Part shown: positions 1 to 7,149 of the stretch, piece after piece | Layout of the letters: every line of letters starts with the position of its first letter | How positions within the stretch are numbered: the stretch's first letter is position 1 | Assembly: GCA_021772165.1 (NCBI GenBank) | Contig: JAJFMM010000207.1 | Coordinates: 1 to 8,295 of the forward strand | Direction of reading: 5' to 3' | DNA length: 8,295 nucleotides | Source of the DNA: Chlamydiota bacterium | Lineage (GTDB): Bacteria; Chlamydiota; Chlamydiia; Chlamydiales; SM23-39 | Translations under genes and position numbers: made by a program | Notes under the pieces: generated by a model | What the model was told of the DNA's origin: nothing | Seen by the model: the letters and a program-made list of their open reading frames with translations, nothing else | Database searches by the model: none

Positions 1-91
1 CAGGATCGGCTCAAAGGCAAGATGTGCAGGATAAAAATGATTGATCCTGCACATCTTGCCGCCGAAGGCGATCTTGTTTATCCTGTTCTTT
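1..91. repeat. Palindromic intergenic repeat built from CAGGAT/CAAGAT hexamers
   Basis: The stretch holds a perfect 17-bp inverted repeat, 16-32 pairing with 44-60 around an 11-nt loop (33-43). The arms are made of hexamers: CAAGAT (18-23) and CAGGAT (27-32) separated by 3 nt on the left, ATCCTG (44-49) and ATCTTG (53-58) on the right. A further CAGGAT lies at 1-6, and an ATCTTG-ttt-ATCCTG copy at 71-85 repeats the same 6+3+6 spacing. The window edge may cut the element. It lies just past the stop codon of the minus-strand gene ending at 92, so on that strand it could also act as a transcription terminator, but only three T residues (TTTG) follow the hairpin, which is weak. It resembles REP-like dispersed palindromes. 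Whether other copies exist cannot be seen here. Confidence 0.75.
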
Positions 92-508
92 CTAATGATC
101 CTCACGCAGACTGATGGCGACGCGCGTCAATGCATTCGTGATTCCAACGCATGCCGTGAGATCGACGATCTCCCTTTCCGAATAGAGCTCAAAAAGACGC
201 TCTTTGAGATCGAGTAGATCGCAGTCGAGATAGGTGACAGCCTCTGCCCACTCGAGAGCCATCCTCTCCTCATCGGTGAAATCAACCGTGTTTCTCCAGG
301 CGGGAAGCACATCGAGTTTTTCTTGAGCAACGCCAACTCTACGCGCCTCTTCTGTGTAGACGCTGCAACAATAGGCGCACCCATTGATTTGTGACACACG
401 CAATTCCACAAGAATGCGCACTTCAATCTCCAAAGGAGATCGATTCAAGCTCGCTCGGCTCTGGTAGAGCAGATCAAAAGTACTCTTCGATATTTCTGCA
501 TAATCCAT
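92..508 (-). CDS. AhpD-like / carboxymuconolactone decarboxylase-fold protein, motif His replaced by Tyr
   Basis: This is a small all-helical protein of the AhpD-like CMD family. AhpD-type members use a CxxCxxxH site as a thiol-disulfide reductant of peroxiredoxins. With the ATG at 508 the protein has 138 residues, and the family-typical pattern S-Q-I-N-G-C-A-Y-C is present with the two cysteines at residues 44 and 47. A helix resembling the family's W-R-x-x-x-x-F-x-x-x-E-R segment follows. The position that is normally His, four after the second Cys, is Tyr (codon TAC, one base from CAC). An extra Cys follows the second motif Cys. A longer reading from a TTG at 526 is possible, but the ATG has an AGGGTGG ribosome-binding site 5 nt upstream (514-520) and fits the family's usual N-terminus. 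It diverges from mutS across 47 bases. The family call is firm; activity is uncertain, because the proton-relay His is missing. Confidence 0.85.
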   Translation of the reverse strand: MDYAEISKSTFDLLYQSRASLNRSPLEIEVRILVELRVSQINGCAYCCSVYTEEARRVGVAQEKLDVLPAWRNTVDFTDEERMALEWAEAVTYLDCDLLDLKERLFELYSEREIVDLTACVGITNALTRVAISLREDH

Positions 509-555
509 AAATTCCACCCTATCCAAAAAACGACAAAAACGCCATCATCCTTGGC

Positions 556-3135
556 ATGATTTCTTCAGATTCTGCACAGAAAACAACTCCGATGATGGCG
601 CAATGGCATGAGTGCAAGGCGAAAGCCAAAGATTCGCTCCTGTTCTTTCGCCTAGGCGACTTTTATGAAGCGTTCCACCAAGACGCCATTGTCATTGCCA
701 AAGAGCTCAGCCTAACACTGACGCAGAGACACAACATCCCAATGTGCGGCGTACCCTTTCACGCAGCCGAGCAATACATCGACAAGCTCATCATGCGTGG
801 CCATAAAGTCTCCATCGCAGAACAGACAGAAGATCCCAAAACCGTCAAAGGTCTCGTCAAACGCGAGATCGTGCGCACCGTCTCACCGGGCACGGTCGTC
901 CAGTCACAACTGATCCAAGATAAGAAAAACAACTACATCGCCTCCCTGGTGCAGCTCGGAAAAATGTTCGGTCTCTCCTTCCTCGACCTGACAACGGGAG
1001 AATTCCGCACGCTCGAATTTGAAAAAGAGCAGGAGCTCATCGACGAACTCTATCGCCTGCGCCCCACCGAATTTGTCGTCCCACGCAAATTCAAAACCGC
1101 GCGCCCAACCTTTTTCCAAGATCTCTCGAACGCCTTTACCTTCCTCGTCAATGAACTCGACGACTGGCGCTTCGATGCCCAGAGCTCACTCAGAATGCTC
1201 GTGGAGCATTTCAAAGTCTCTTCTCTCGATGGTTTTGGTCTCAGAGGCCTAAGCGCTGCGATTTCCGCTTCCGGCTCTCTGATCTCCTATCTAAAAGAGG
1301 ACCTCTCTCTTCGGCTCGAGCATGTAACGGCGATTCAAAATGACGCGCTGTCTCAATACATGTCTCTCGATCGCTCGACGATGCGCCACCTGGAACTGAT
1401 CGACTCACTCAGCGACAGCTCTTCAAAAAATAGCCTGCTCGACCTGATCGACTGCACCTCAACACCGATGGGAGCGAGACTCCTCTGCCAGTGGCTTAAA
1501 GCACCTCTCTATTCCGTAGAGCAGATAGAAGAGAGACAAGAATCCATTGCCGCATTTATCTCTCACCCTGAAAAGACAAAACGACTCCAGCAGCTCTTTG
1601 AGCGCGTGCGCGATCTCGAGCGTCTGATCGCAAAAGTGACAGCGCGCTACGCCTCGCCCCGCGATCTCTGGTCCCTCGGCCTCTCGCTCTCTCATCTTCC
1701 GGCCATCCGCCACGAGCTGCAAGACCTACCGGCCAAGTTACTCCAGGCAAATCTGCCCGATGTCGCAGCCATTACAGACAAAATCTGCACCTCTCTGCAG
1801 GAAAATCCTCCCCTACGCATCGGCGATGGCGAACTCTTCCGCGAAAAAATCGACCCTGAACTCGATCGCCTGCGCGCACTGAGCCAAGGCGGCATGGCAT
1901 GGATCGCCAATTACCAGAATGAGCTGAGAGAGCGCACCGGCATCAAATCACTTAAAGTGGGCTATACGAGAGCGTTTGGCTACTACATCGAAGTGAGCCG
2001 CGCCAAAGGTGAACAGGTCCCCGAAGAGTTCCAGCGCAGACAAACACTCGTCAATAATGAGCGCTTTGTCACAGAAGAGCTTAAGCGCTTCGAGCATCAG
2101 ATCCTCACAGCAGATGCGCGGGCAAAAGCGCTAGAGGCCGAGCTCTTTGAAGCTCTGCGAGCTAGCTGCGCAGAAGAGAGTGATAGAATCGTCGCGAATG
2201 CCAAAGCGATCGCCCGTATCGATGCACTCCTCTCCCTCGCCCTGGCCGCCAAGGAAAATCGCTGGAACCGCCCCGTTCTCGACGAAAGCGACGCGCTTGA
2301 AATTCAAGATGGGCGCCATCCAATCATCGAACGCGCCATCGGCTACTCAAACTTCATCCCGAATGACACAGAGCTCGATGCTTCGCGCCAGCTGGTTCTC
2401 CTCACCGGACCGAACATGGCGGGAAAATCGACCTACATCCGCCAAGTCGCCCTGATCGCCATCCTCGCTCAGATGGGCTCTTACGTACCGGCAACTTCTG
2501 CACGGATCGGCCTGATCGATAAAGTCTTTTCCCGCATTGGCGCCAGCGATGATCTTGCCCGCGGACAATCGACCTTCATGGTCGAGATGAGCGAAACGGC
2601 CAATATTTTACACAACACCACGTCGCGCTCCCTGGTCATCCTCGATGAGATCGGCCGCGGCACCAGCACCTATGATGGCATCTCGATCGCCTGGTCCGTC
2701 GCTGAATTCTTGCTCTCTATGCCGGAAAAAAAGGCCAAGACGCTCTTTGCCACACACTATTGGGAACTCACCCGTCTCGATCAGGAGTACAAAACGGCCA
2801 TCAACGTCCATGTCGCCATTCAGGAAGAGCCGCACGGCATTGTGTTTCTACGGAAAATCGTCCCCGGCAGCACGGATCGCAGCTACGGCATCCATGTCGC
2901 CAAACTCGCAGGCCTCCCCTACTCCGTTCTCAAACGCGCGGAAGAGATGCTCAAAACACTCGAAAAACCGAGAGAAAAAGAGCCTAAAGGGAAAAAGTTA
3001 GCTGAAGAGGCGCAATTCCCTCTCTTTTCATCACCCCTGCTCGACGAGCTACGCAATCTAGATGCAAACAGCCTAACGCCGATGCAGGCGCTTCAGATTC
3101 TAGCGGATTTACAAAGTCGAGCGAGATCTACCTGA
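556..3135 (+). CDS. mutS: DNA mismatch repair protein MutS
   Basis: MutS recognises mispaired or looped-out bases in DNA and, once ATP-bound, recruits MutL to start strand-specific repair in the cytoplasm. The 859-residue protein has the full MutS1 layout. The N-terminal mismatch-binding domain carries the F-x-E motif as F36 and E38, the same numbers as in E. coli. The connector, lever and clamp domains follow, including an F-G-Y-Y-I-E-V-S segment in the region before the ATPase. The C-terminal ABC-type ATPase has Walker A at 618-626 (G-P-N-M-A-G-K-S-T), Walker B ending in D697-E698 followed by the G-R-G-T-S-T signature, and the A-T-H-Y switch with H734. Residues 820-824 (Q-F-P-L-F) match a sliding-clamp binding motif. 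A helical oligomerisation tail ends the protein. No good ribosome-binding site precedes the ATG; no in-frame start lies further upstream. The last 43 bases overlap the converging gene on the other strand. mutL is not in the window. Confidence 0.98.
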   Translation: MISSDSAQKTTPMMAQWHECKAKAKDSLLFFRLGDFYEAFHQDAIVIAKELSLTLTQRHNIPMCGVPFHAAEQYIDKLIMRGHKVSIAEQTEDPKTVKGLVKREIVRTVSPGTVVQSQLIQDKKNNYIASLVQLGKMFGLSFLDLTTGEFRTLEFEKEQELIDELYRLRPTEFVVPRKFKTARPTFFQDLSNAFTFLVNELDDWRFDAQSSLRMLVEHFKVSSLDGFGLRGLSAAISASGSLISYLKEDLSLRLEHVTAIQNDALSQYMSLDRSTMRHLELIDSLSDSSSKNSLLDLIDCTSTPMGARLLCQWLKAPLYSVEQIEERQESIAAFISHPEKTKRLQQLFERVRDLERLIAKVTARYASPRDLWSLGLSLSHLPAIRHELQDLPAKLLQANLPDVAAITDKICTSLQENPPLRIGDGELFREKIDPELDRLRALSQGGMAWIANYQNELRERTGIKSLKVGYTRAFGYYIEVSRAKGEQVPEEFQRRQTLVNNERFVTEELKRFEHQILTADARAKALEAELFEALRASCAEESDRIVANAKAIARIDALLSLALAAKENRWNRPVLDESDALEIQDGRHPIIERAIGYSNFIPNDTELDASRQLVLLTGPNMAGKSTYIRQVALIAILAQMGSYVPATSARIGLIDKVFSRIGASDDLARGQSTFMVEMSETANILHNTTSRSLVILDEIGRGTSTYDGISIAWSVAEFLLSMPEKKAKTLFATHYWELTRLDQEYKTAINVHVAIQEEPHGIVFLRKIVPGSTDRSYGIHVAKLAGLPYSVLKRAEEMLKTLEKPREKEPKGKKLAEEAQFPLFSSPLLDELRNLDANSLTPMQALQILADLQSRARST

Positions 3136-4007
3136 TGCAGCTCTGAAAACTTCTGCTTGAGAGAAACCTCTGGATTTTTCGGATTCATTGAGAGCTTGAA
3201 CACATAAGACGCGCGCCAGCTCGCCACACCCTGAGGAATCGTTGACGCCTCAATGCTGTGAAAGAGATCGCCCTCAAAGAGAACAAGACGGCGATCGAGA
3301 CAATTGGATCGCACGGCCAGCTCCCCATTTCCTCGGTAAAAGGCTGTCCCCATGCCATATTCGGGAAGAAAGCCCTCTTTCGTCGAGTAGATCATCGCAG
3401 AGATGAGCCACGGCTTGCCCACAGCCCCATTGGAAAAACAGCGCTCATGCAGCGCCCCCTTTTCTGAAAAAAGCATAGGAATACCGAAAGAAATGCCATC
3501 CTCGGGACAGTAGTCTTGATGCTTGCCCCTCTCCATGCTCTCCACCGAAACCTCTTCTACAAGATTAGCAATGACTGACGGCGAGCCGACCTGACCATCG
3601 TGAAGCTCCCAAGGCAGCGTTGCGATCTCGGCATCTAACAATTCCGCCCAATGGCTGAGCAGATGGAAAAACTCACGCACAAGAAGTGGCGGCTTAGAAA
3701 AAAAATCCCACCTCTCTCGGCTATTCATCGAAAGGGCAGGCCTCTCTCCACTCTCAATTCCCTCTCTGCTCCCGAAACTCTTTCTGCTAAAGCTGGCTGT
3801 TTCGGTAAAAGAGCGAAGCTCTCCTCCATCAGAAAAGAGATCATCGAATAGATAGAGATCCTTACCATCAATGGTGGCTTTTTGAATCGATGCTTGGCTT
3901 AGAATGCCCTCTTTTAGCTTCGGTAAAAAGCGAAAAAAAAGCGGCGAGGTTTTCGAGGAGCGAAAGCAATCATCTAGCAAAATTGCCCGATCTTTTTCAA
4001 TCCGCAT
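3093..4007 (-). CDS. Probable 2-oxoglutarate/Fe(II) oxygenase-fold protein
   Basis: With the ATG at 4007 the protein has 304 residues. The C-terminal half looks like the double-stranded beta-helix of 2-oxoglutarate/Fe(II) dioxygenases (prolyl-hydroxylase-like). There is an H-x-D pair at H163-D165, then a segment resembling the family's Y-x-n...G-G-x-x-x-x-Y strand region, then a distal H250 in an F-x-G-D-L-F-H-S context, and R265, a candidate for binding the 2-oxoglutarate carboxylate. The N-terminal half (about 1-130) is not recognised. No signal peptide is seen with this start, so a cytoplasmic location is likely. A longer reading to 4124 would add a hydrophobic stretch but runs antisense through the neighbouring gene, and I reject it. 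The ribosome-binding site is weak. The 3' end overlaps mutS by 43 bases. The substrate is unknown. The ORF is solid; the family call is from motif spacing and is moderate. Confidence 0.68.
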   Translation of the reverse strand: MRIEKDRAILLDDCFRSSKTSPLFFRFLPKLKEGILSQASIQKATIDGKDLYLFDDLFSDGGELRSFTETASFSRKSFGSREGIESGERPALSMNSRERWDFFSKPPLLVREFFHLLSHWAELLDAEIATLPWELHDGQVGSPSVIANLVEEVSVESMERGKHQDYCPEDGISFGIPMLFSEKGALHERCFSNGAVGKPWLISAMIYSTKEGFLPEYGMGTAFYRGNGELAVRSNCLDRRLVLFEGDLFHSIEASTIPQGVASWRASYVFKLSMNPKNPEVSLKQKFSELHQVDLARLCKSARI

Positions 4008-4017
4008 ACGAGAACTT

Positions 4018-4046
4018 TTGACTCCATTCAAAGAAAAACTTACAAT
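4018..4046 (+). promoter_or_regulatory. Near-consensus sigma-70 type promoter
   Basis: TTGACT at 4018-4023 and TACAAT at 4041-4046 are separated by exactly 17 nt. Each box differs from the consensus (TTGACA, TATAAT) at one position. Transcription would start near 4053, only a few bases before the ATG at 4057. The promoter sits in the gap between two divergent genes and points toward the methyltransferase-like gene. It covers the alternative ATG at 4045, which argues that translation starts at 4057. No equally good promoter was found for the minus-strand gene leaving the same gap. Confidence 0.55.
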
Positions 4047-4056
4047 GCAGACTAAG

Positions 4057-4785
4057 ATGACTTTAAAGAAACTATTAGATCTGACGAAACCTGCAGGAGA
4101 GATCTTGCAACTACGCTTTGACAAAGCAACAGCTAACGCTATTCAGTCGTTTAAGCCCAAAACGCATACGATCATAGAACCAGACCAGCTCATAGCTGAA
4201 GAAGCCGCTGTTTGGGCTAAAGAATTTCCACAGGTCACCCTGCTTCCCATGCAGTGGGAAACAGCCCTTGAGAAGCTAGGAACCTTCGATCTGATTCTCA
4301 TAGCCAGCGATCCGATCCATCTTCTCTCCGAGGGAAGTAGTGCGATGAAAGAGGCCAATGAGCTGATGGAAAACATCGAGAAGATGTTTCCTTCGCTCAA
4401 TAAAGCGCACTATACCGATGAAGTACTCGAAGGCTTTTGCAACCACGTTTCCAGATCTTCTCCTGAATCGCTCTCTCGCTTTTTAGATCAGCTAGAAGCC
4501 AATGGCCAGATCACAAAAAAGCAGCACGCTCATTTCAACGAAAGACACGAGCTTCCGAAAAGTACACCTCACTTAGAGCAAGGCAGCTTCTTTCTTCCAT
4601 TCCTCCTCACCTGCCTAGAAAAGCACATGAAAAAAGATAGCGTCTTTGTCTCTTGCCTTGCAGCATCAGCCTACGAAGATCCTCGCTTTTTCGATGAGAT
4701 CGCGACAAATCCCTCACTCGACGTCCAGGAATTGCCGCTAGAAAATGCGGCTCTCGCCCTTCTGATCAAAAAATTAGTGAACTGA
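4057..4785 (+). CDS. Class I methyltransferase-fold protein with degraded SAM-binding loop
   Basis: The product is a 242-residue soluble protein. Its first 90 residues follow the pattern of class I SAM-dependent methyltransferases, closest by eye to the guanidinoacetate/arginine N-methyltransferase (GAMT/RMT2) type: a first strand and loop at 14-26, a second strand ending in T-I-I-E-P with acidic E41, a W-E...L segment and an F-D-L-I-L-I strand. The glycine-rich motif I, normally of the type E-V-G-F-G-x-G, reads Q-L-R-F-D-K-A, so the usual glycines and acidic residue are lost. SAM binding by the canonical loop is therefore doubtful. The C-terminal half, roughly 95-242, is helical and not recognised. 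The start at 4057 is chosen because a promoter -10 box overlaps the ATG at 4045; a still longer reading to 3904 runs antisense to the neighbour. It diverges from the oxygenase-like gene and lies 47 bases before uvrC. The coding call is secure; function is not. Confidence 0.72.
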   Translation: MTLKKLLDLTKPAGEILQLRFDKATANAIQSFKPKTHTIIEPDQLIAEEAAVWAKEFPQVTLLPMQWETALEKLGTFDLILIASDPIHLLSEGSSAMKEANELMENIEKMFPSLNKAHYTDEVLEGFCNHVSRSSPESLSRFLDQLEANGQITKKQHAHFNERHELPKSTPHLEQGSFFLPFLLTCLEKHMKKDSVFVSCLAASAYEDPRFFDEIATNPSLDVQELPLENAALALLIKKLVN

Positions 4786-4820
4786 CAAAATATTTCCTTC
4801 TCGATCGATAGTTCTAAAGA

Positions 4821-4826
4821 TATAAT
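4821..4826 (+). promoter_or_regulatory. TATAAT box immediately upstream of uvrC
   Basis: A perfect TATAAT lies 6 bases before the uvrC ATG at 4833. With usual promoter geometry, transcription would start at or next to the A of that ATG, giving a leaderless uvrC mRNA. No convincing -35 box stands 16-18 bases upstream, so this may be chance in an AT-rich gap. uvrC could instead be read through from the gene ending at 4785. Confidence 0.35.
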
Positions 4827-4832
4827 AAAAGA

Positions 4833-6668
4833 ATGCCTTTCGAACCCAGCTCCCTTACCCTCTATCCGACCGATCCAGGCGTCTACCTGATGAAGGATGG
4901 CGGAGGACGCGTCCTGTACATCGGAAAAGCCAAAAATCTCCGCAGCCGCCTCAAGCAATATTTTGCACTCTCAGGTGATGAGCGTGAGATGATCCCCTAC
5001 CTCACAGCTCAGATCGAGTCGATCGACACCATCATCGCACTGACCGAAAAAGATGCACTTCTCCTCGAAAACAACCTGATCAAGCGCCACAAACCGAAGT
5101 ACAACGTCCTTCTCAAAGATGACAAAACCTTCATCAGCCTGCTTGTCACCAAGCATAAATGGCCGATGATTCGTCTGATTCGCAGCAAAGGCAAACCAAA
5201 AAAAACGGAAGGCACCTTCTTCGGCCCCTACACCAATGCACTCGCCGCCCGCCAGACCTTCGATCTGATCCAGCGCCTCTTTCCTTTGAGGCAATGCTCC
5301 GACGCAGAGCTGATGAACCGCAAAAGACCGTGCCTGCTCTACGACATCAAGCGCTGTGTGGCCCCGTGTGTTAATCTCTGCAACGAAGAGGAGTATGAAA
5401 AGCTCGTCCAGTCAGCCATTCGCCTTCTCAAAGGCCAGGACAAAGAGGTACTCAAAGAGCTGCGATCGCAGATGGAAGCGGCTTCTCATCGCATGGAATA
5501 TGAGCGCGCCGACTCTCTCCTTACGATGATCCGGCAGATCGAGCATGTCACCACCATCCAGCATGTCGACAATCCCTTTGCCAAGGATTGCGATGCCATA
5601 GGCCTTTGCCGCAAAGCGGATGCCGTGCTACTTGTCCTTCTGCAATTTCGTGAGGGCAAACTCATTGGATCAGAGCACTACAGCTTCAACCTCATCGCCT
5701 CAGATGATCAGGAAGTCTTTGAGACGTTCCTCCTACAGCACTATAGACTCCTCTCTTCTGTCCCTAAGGAGATTCTGCTCCCGCAAACGCTGCCGCGTCA
5801 AACAGCTCTGCAAGAGATCCTCTCCGAAGCCCACGGCCAAAAAATCGAGATCGCCGTGCCAAAAAAAGGAAAAAAGCGCGATCTGATTGAGATGGCCGAG
5901 AAGAATGCACAGTCGCTCTTTGCTCGCGAAAAAGATGAGCGCTCTCTCAGAGAAAAAATGCTACTCGATCTGCAAGAGACGCTGCAGCTAACACGCTTTC
6001 CCAGACGCATCGAATGCTTCGACACCTCGCACATCTCCGGGGTCAATCCCGTGGCGAGCCTCTGCTGCTTCGTCCATGGAGAAAGGGATAAGAGCCGCAC
6101 AAAATTATTTCGTATCAAAGAGAAAGAGAACTCGGAAGATTACGCCTCGATGCGAGAAGCGCTCCTGCGCCACTTCACCCGCGAAAAAGAGAAGAACGAT
6201 TTTTGCGACCTCCTCGTCGTCGATGGAGGAAAAGGGCAGCTCAATCTCGCTTTAGAGATCTTTCAGGAGCTCGATATCGCATCGGTCGATGTCATCGGTC
6301 TTGCAAAAGAGAGCTCTCGCCATGACAAGGGTCTTACGCAGGAGAAGATCTTTCTGCCGCATCGAAAAGATCCAATCCTCATCGATCCGCGCTCACCGAT
6401 GCTCTTTCTGCTCCAGCAGATACGCGATGAGGCGCACCGCCTCGCCATCGGGTATCATAGAAAAAGACGAGCGAAGAGCACCATAACCAGTGAACTCGAC
6501 CAGCTCACGGGCATCGGCCCGATCAAACGCCGCCGCCTGCTTAGCCACTATGGCAGCGTACGCGCGCTCAAAGCGGCATCAAAAGAATCCCTTTCAAACA
6601 TCTCTGGCCTTACGAAAAAAGACGTAGAGCGCCTCTGGGATTTTATTAATTCCGGACAAAAAGAGTGA
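4833..6668 (+). CDS. uvrC: Excinuclease ABC subunit C (UvrC)
   Basis: UvrC is the nuclease of nucleotide excision repair: it joins the UvrB-DNA damage complex and cuts on both sides of the lesion. The 611-residue protein is of usual length with all domains. The N-terminal GIY-YIG nuclease (3' incision) has G16-V-Y18, Y29-I-G31, R39 and catalytic E79. Four cysteines C155, C167, C175 and C179 match, with an offset of one, the spacing of the iron-sulfur cluster cysteines in E. coli UvrC. A UVR domain for UvrB contact lies at about 200-236. The RNase H-like nuclease (5' incision) has D397, D464 and H535 in the family contexts F-D-T-S-H, V-D-G-G-K-G and R-D-E-A-H-R. Tandem helix-hairpin-helix DNA-binding motifs fill about 555-609. 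The ATG has no clear ribosome-binding site but a TATAAT box just upstream. The 3' end overlaps the converging membrane-protein gene by 23 bases. Confidence 0.98.
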   Translation: MPFEPSSLTLYPTDPGVYLMKDGGGRVLYIGKAKNLRSRLKQYFALSGDEREMIPYLTAQIESIDTIIALTEKDALLLENNLIKRHKPKYNVLLKDDKTFISLLVTKHKWPMIRLIRSKGKPKKTEGTFFGPYTNALAARQTFDLIQRLFPLRQCSDAELMNRKRPCLLYDIKRCVAPCVNLCNEEEYEKLVQSAIRLLKGQDKEVLKELRSQMEAASHRMEYERADSLLTMIRQIEHVTTIQHVDNPFAKDCDAIGLCRKADAVLLVLLQFREGKLIGSEHYSFNLIASDDQEVFETFLLQHYRLLSSVPKEILLPQTLPRQTALQEILSEAHGQKIEIAVPKKGKKRDLIEMAEKNAQSLFAREKDERSLREKMLLDLQETLQLTRFPRRIECFDTSHISGVNPVASLCCFVHGERDKSRTKLFRIKEKENSEDYASMREALLRHFTREKEKNDFCDLLVVDGGKGQLNLALEIFQELDIASVDVIGLAKESSRHDKGLTQEKIFLPHRKDPILIDPRSPMLFLLQQIRDEAHRLAIGYHRKRRAKSTITSELDQLTGIGPIKRRRLLSHYGSVRALKAASKESLSNISGLTKKDVERLWDFINSGQKE

Positions 6669-7149
6669 GTGGTTTGGTGTAACCGAACTGGGTTTTGAGA
6701 ATCTCTAAGAGCTTCTCTTCAGCCTCGGCCAGAAGTGTTAACTTTTGATCTTCTTCGAGAGCTATCAGATCGAGAGCAACTTGCAACTGCTGTCCCCTGA
6801 CGACCGTTACACTGGCGCCTCGCACCTGATCGGGATAGTTTACCTTGAAGCACTCTTCGATCGCCCGTCTGACAATCTTAGAATTCACGGCAGCACGACC
6901 TGCTTGCATGGAGACGCGCAGATATTTCCCGCGTCCGATGCCATAAAATCCCAACAGGAAAAAGAGGCCGACTGCAACCGAGGCAGCTCCAATCCAGTAG
7001 AAGATCGTCGATTGATTCATCAAGAGATCCGTTGCCATCTTGTTCCAATCCGGGCGCCTTAGCAGCAGAACAGCAAAAGCGCCGAGTGCAAAATAAGAGA
7101 GAACGACCAGAAGATGTAAAGCAGATGCGGCAGCTTCTCTCAATCGCAT
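6646..7149 (-). CDS. AmaP-like two-helix membrane protein, partner of Asp23-family protein
   Basis: The protein has 167 residues. Two hydrophobic segments at about 11-30 and 49-71 form a helical hairpin in the inner membrane, with R/K-rich flanks. A soluble C-terminal domain (about 75-167) contains alternating strands and helices, with V-x-G-A-x-V-x-V followed by L-x-V-A-L-D-L. This is the layout of AmaP, the protein that anchors Asp23 to the membrane in Gram-positive bacteria. The gene starts at the base next to the stop of the upstream Asp23/Gls24-family gene (TAA directly followed by ATG), so the two are almost certainly co-transcribed and translationally coupled, which supports the pairing. 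The 3' end overlaps uvrC by 23 bases. Direct sequence identity to AmaP is not claimed: the call rests on topology, domain pattern and neighbour. Confidence is high for a membrane protein and moderate for the role. Confidence 0.75.
   Translation of the reverse strand: MRLREAAASALHLLVVLSYFALGAFAVLLLRRPDWNKMATDLLMNQSTIFYWIGAASVAVGLFFLLGFYGIGRGKYLRVSMQAGRAAVNSKIVRRAIEECFKVNYPDQVRGASVTVVRGQQLQVALDLIALEEDQKLTLLAEAEEKLLEILKTQFGYTKPLTLFVRN

Noticed and set aside
509..526. TTG start at 526 for the AhpD-like gene
   Set aside because: The ATG at 508 has a ribosome-binding site at good distance and matches the family's N-terminus; the extra six residues include that site.
1019..2987. Several medium-length ORFs on both strands inside mutS
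   Set aside because: They are out-of-frame shadows of a fully conserved gene, with no recognisable motifs or ribosome-binding sites.
3904..4056. N-terminal extension of the methyltransferase-like gene
   Set aside because: It is antisense to the N-terminus of the oxygenase-like gene, is rich in Lys/Ser with no fold pattern, and is crossed by the promoter at 4018-4046.
4008..4124. N-terminal extension of the oxygenase-like gene, with a hydrophobic stretch resembling a signal peptide
   Set aside because: It lies antisense to the start of the methyltransferase-like gene and over its promoter. The ATG at 4007 gives a clean divergent arrangement.
4971..6486. ORFs on both strands inside uvrC
   Set aside because: They are shadows of uvrC, low in recognisable sequence and without start signals.
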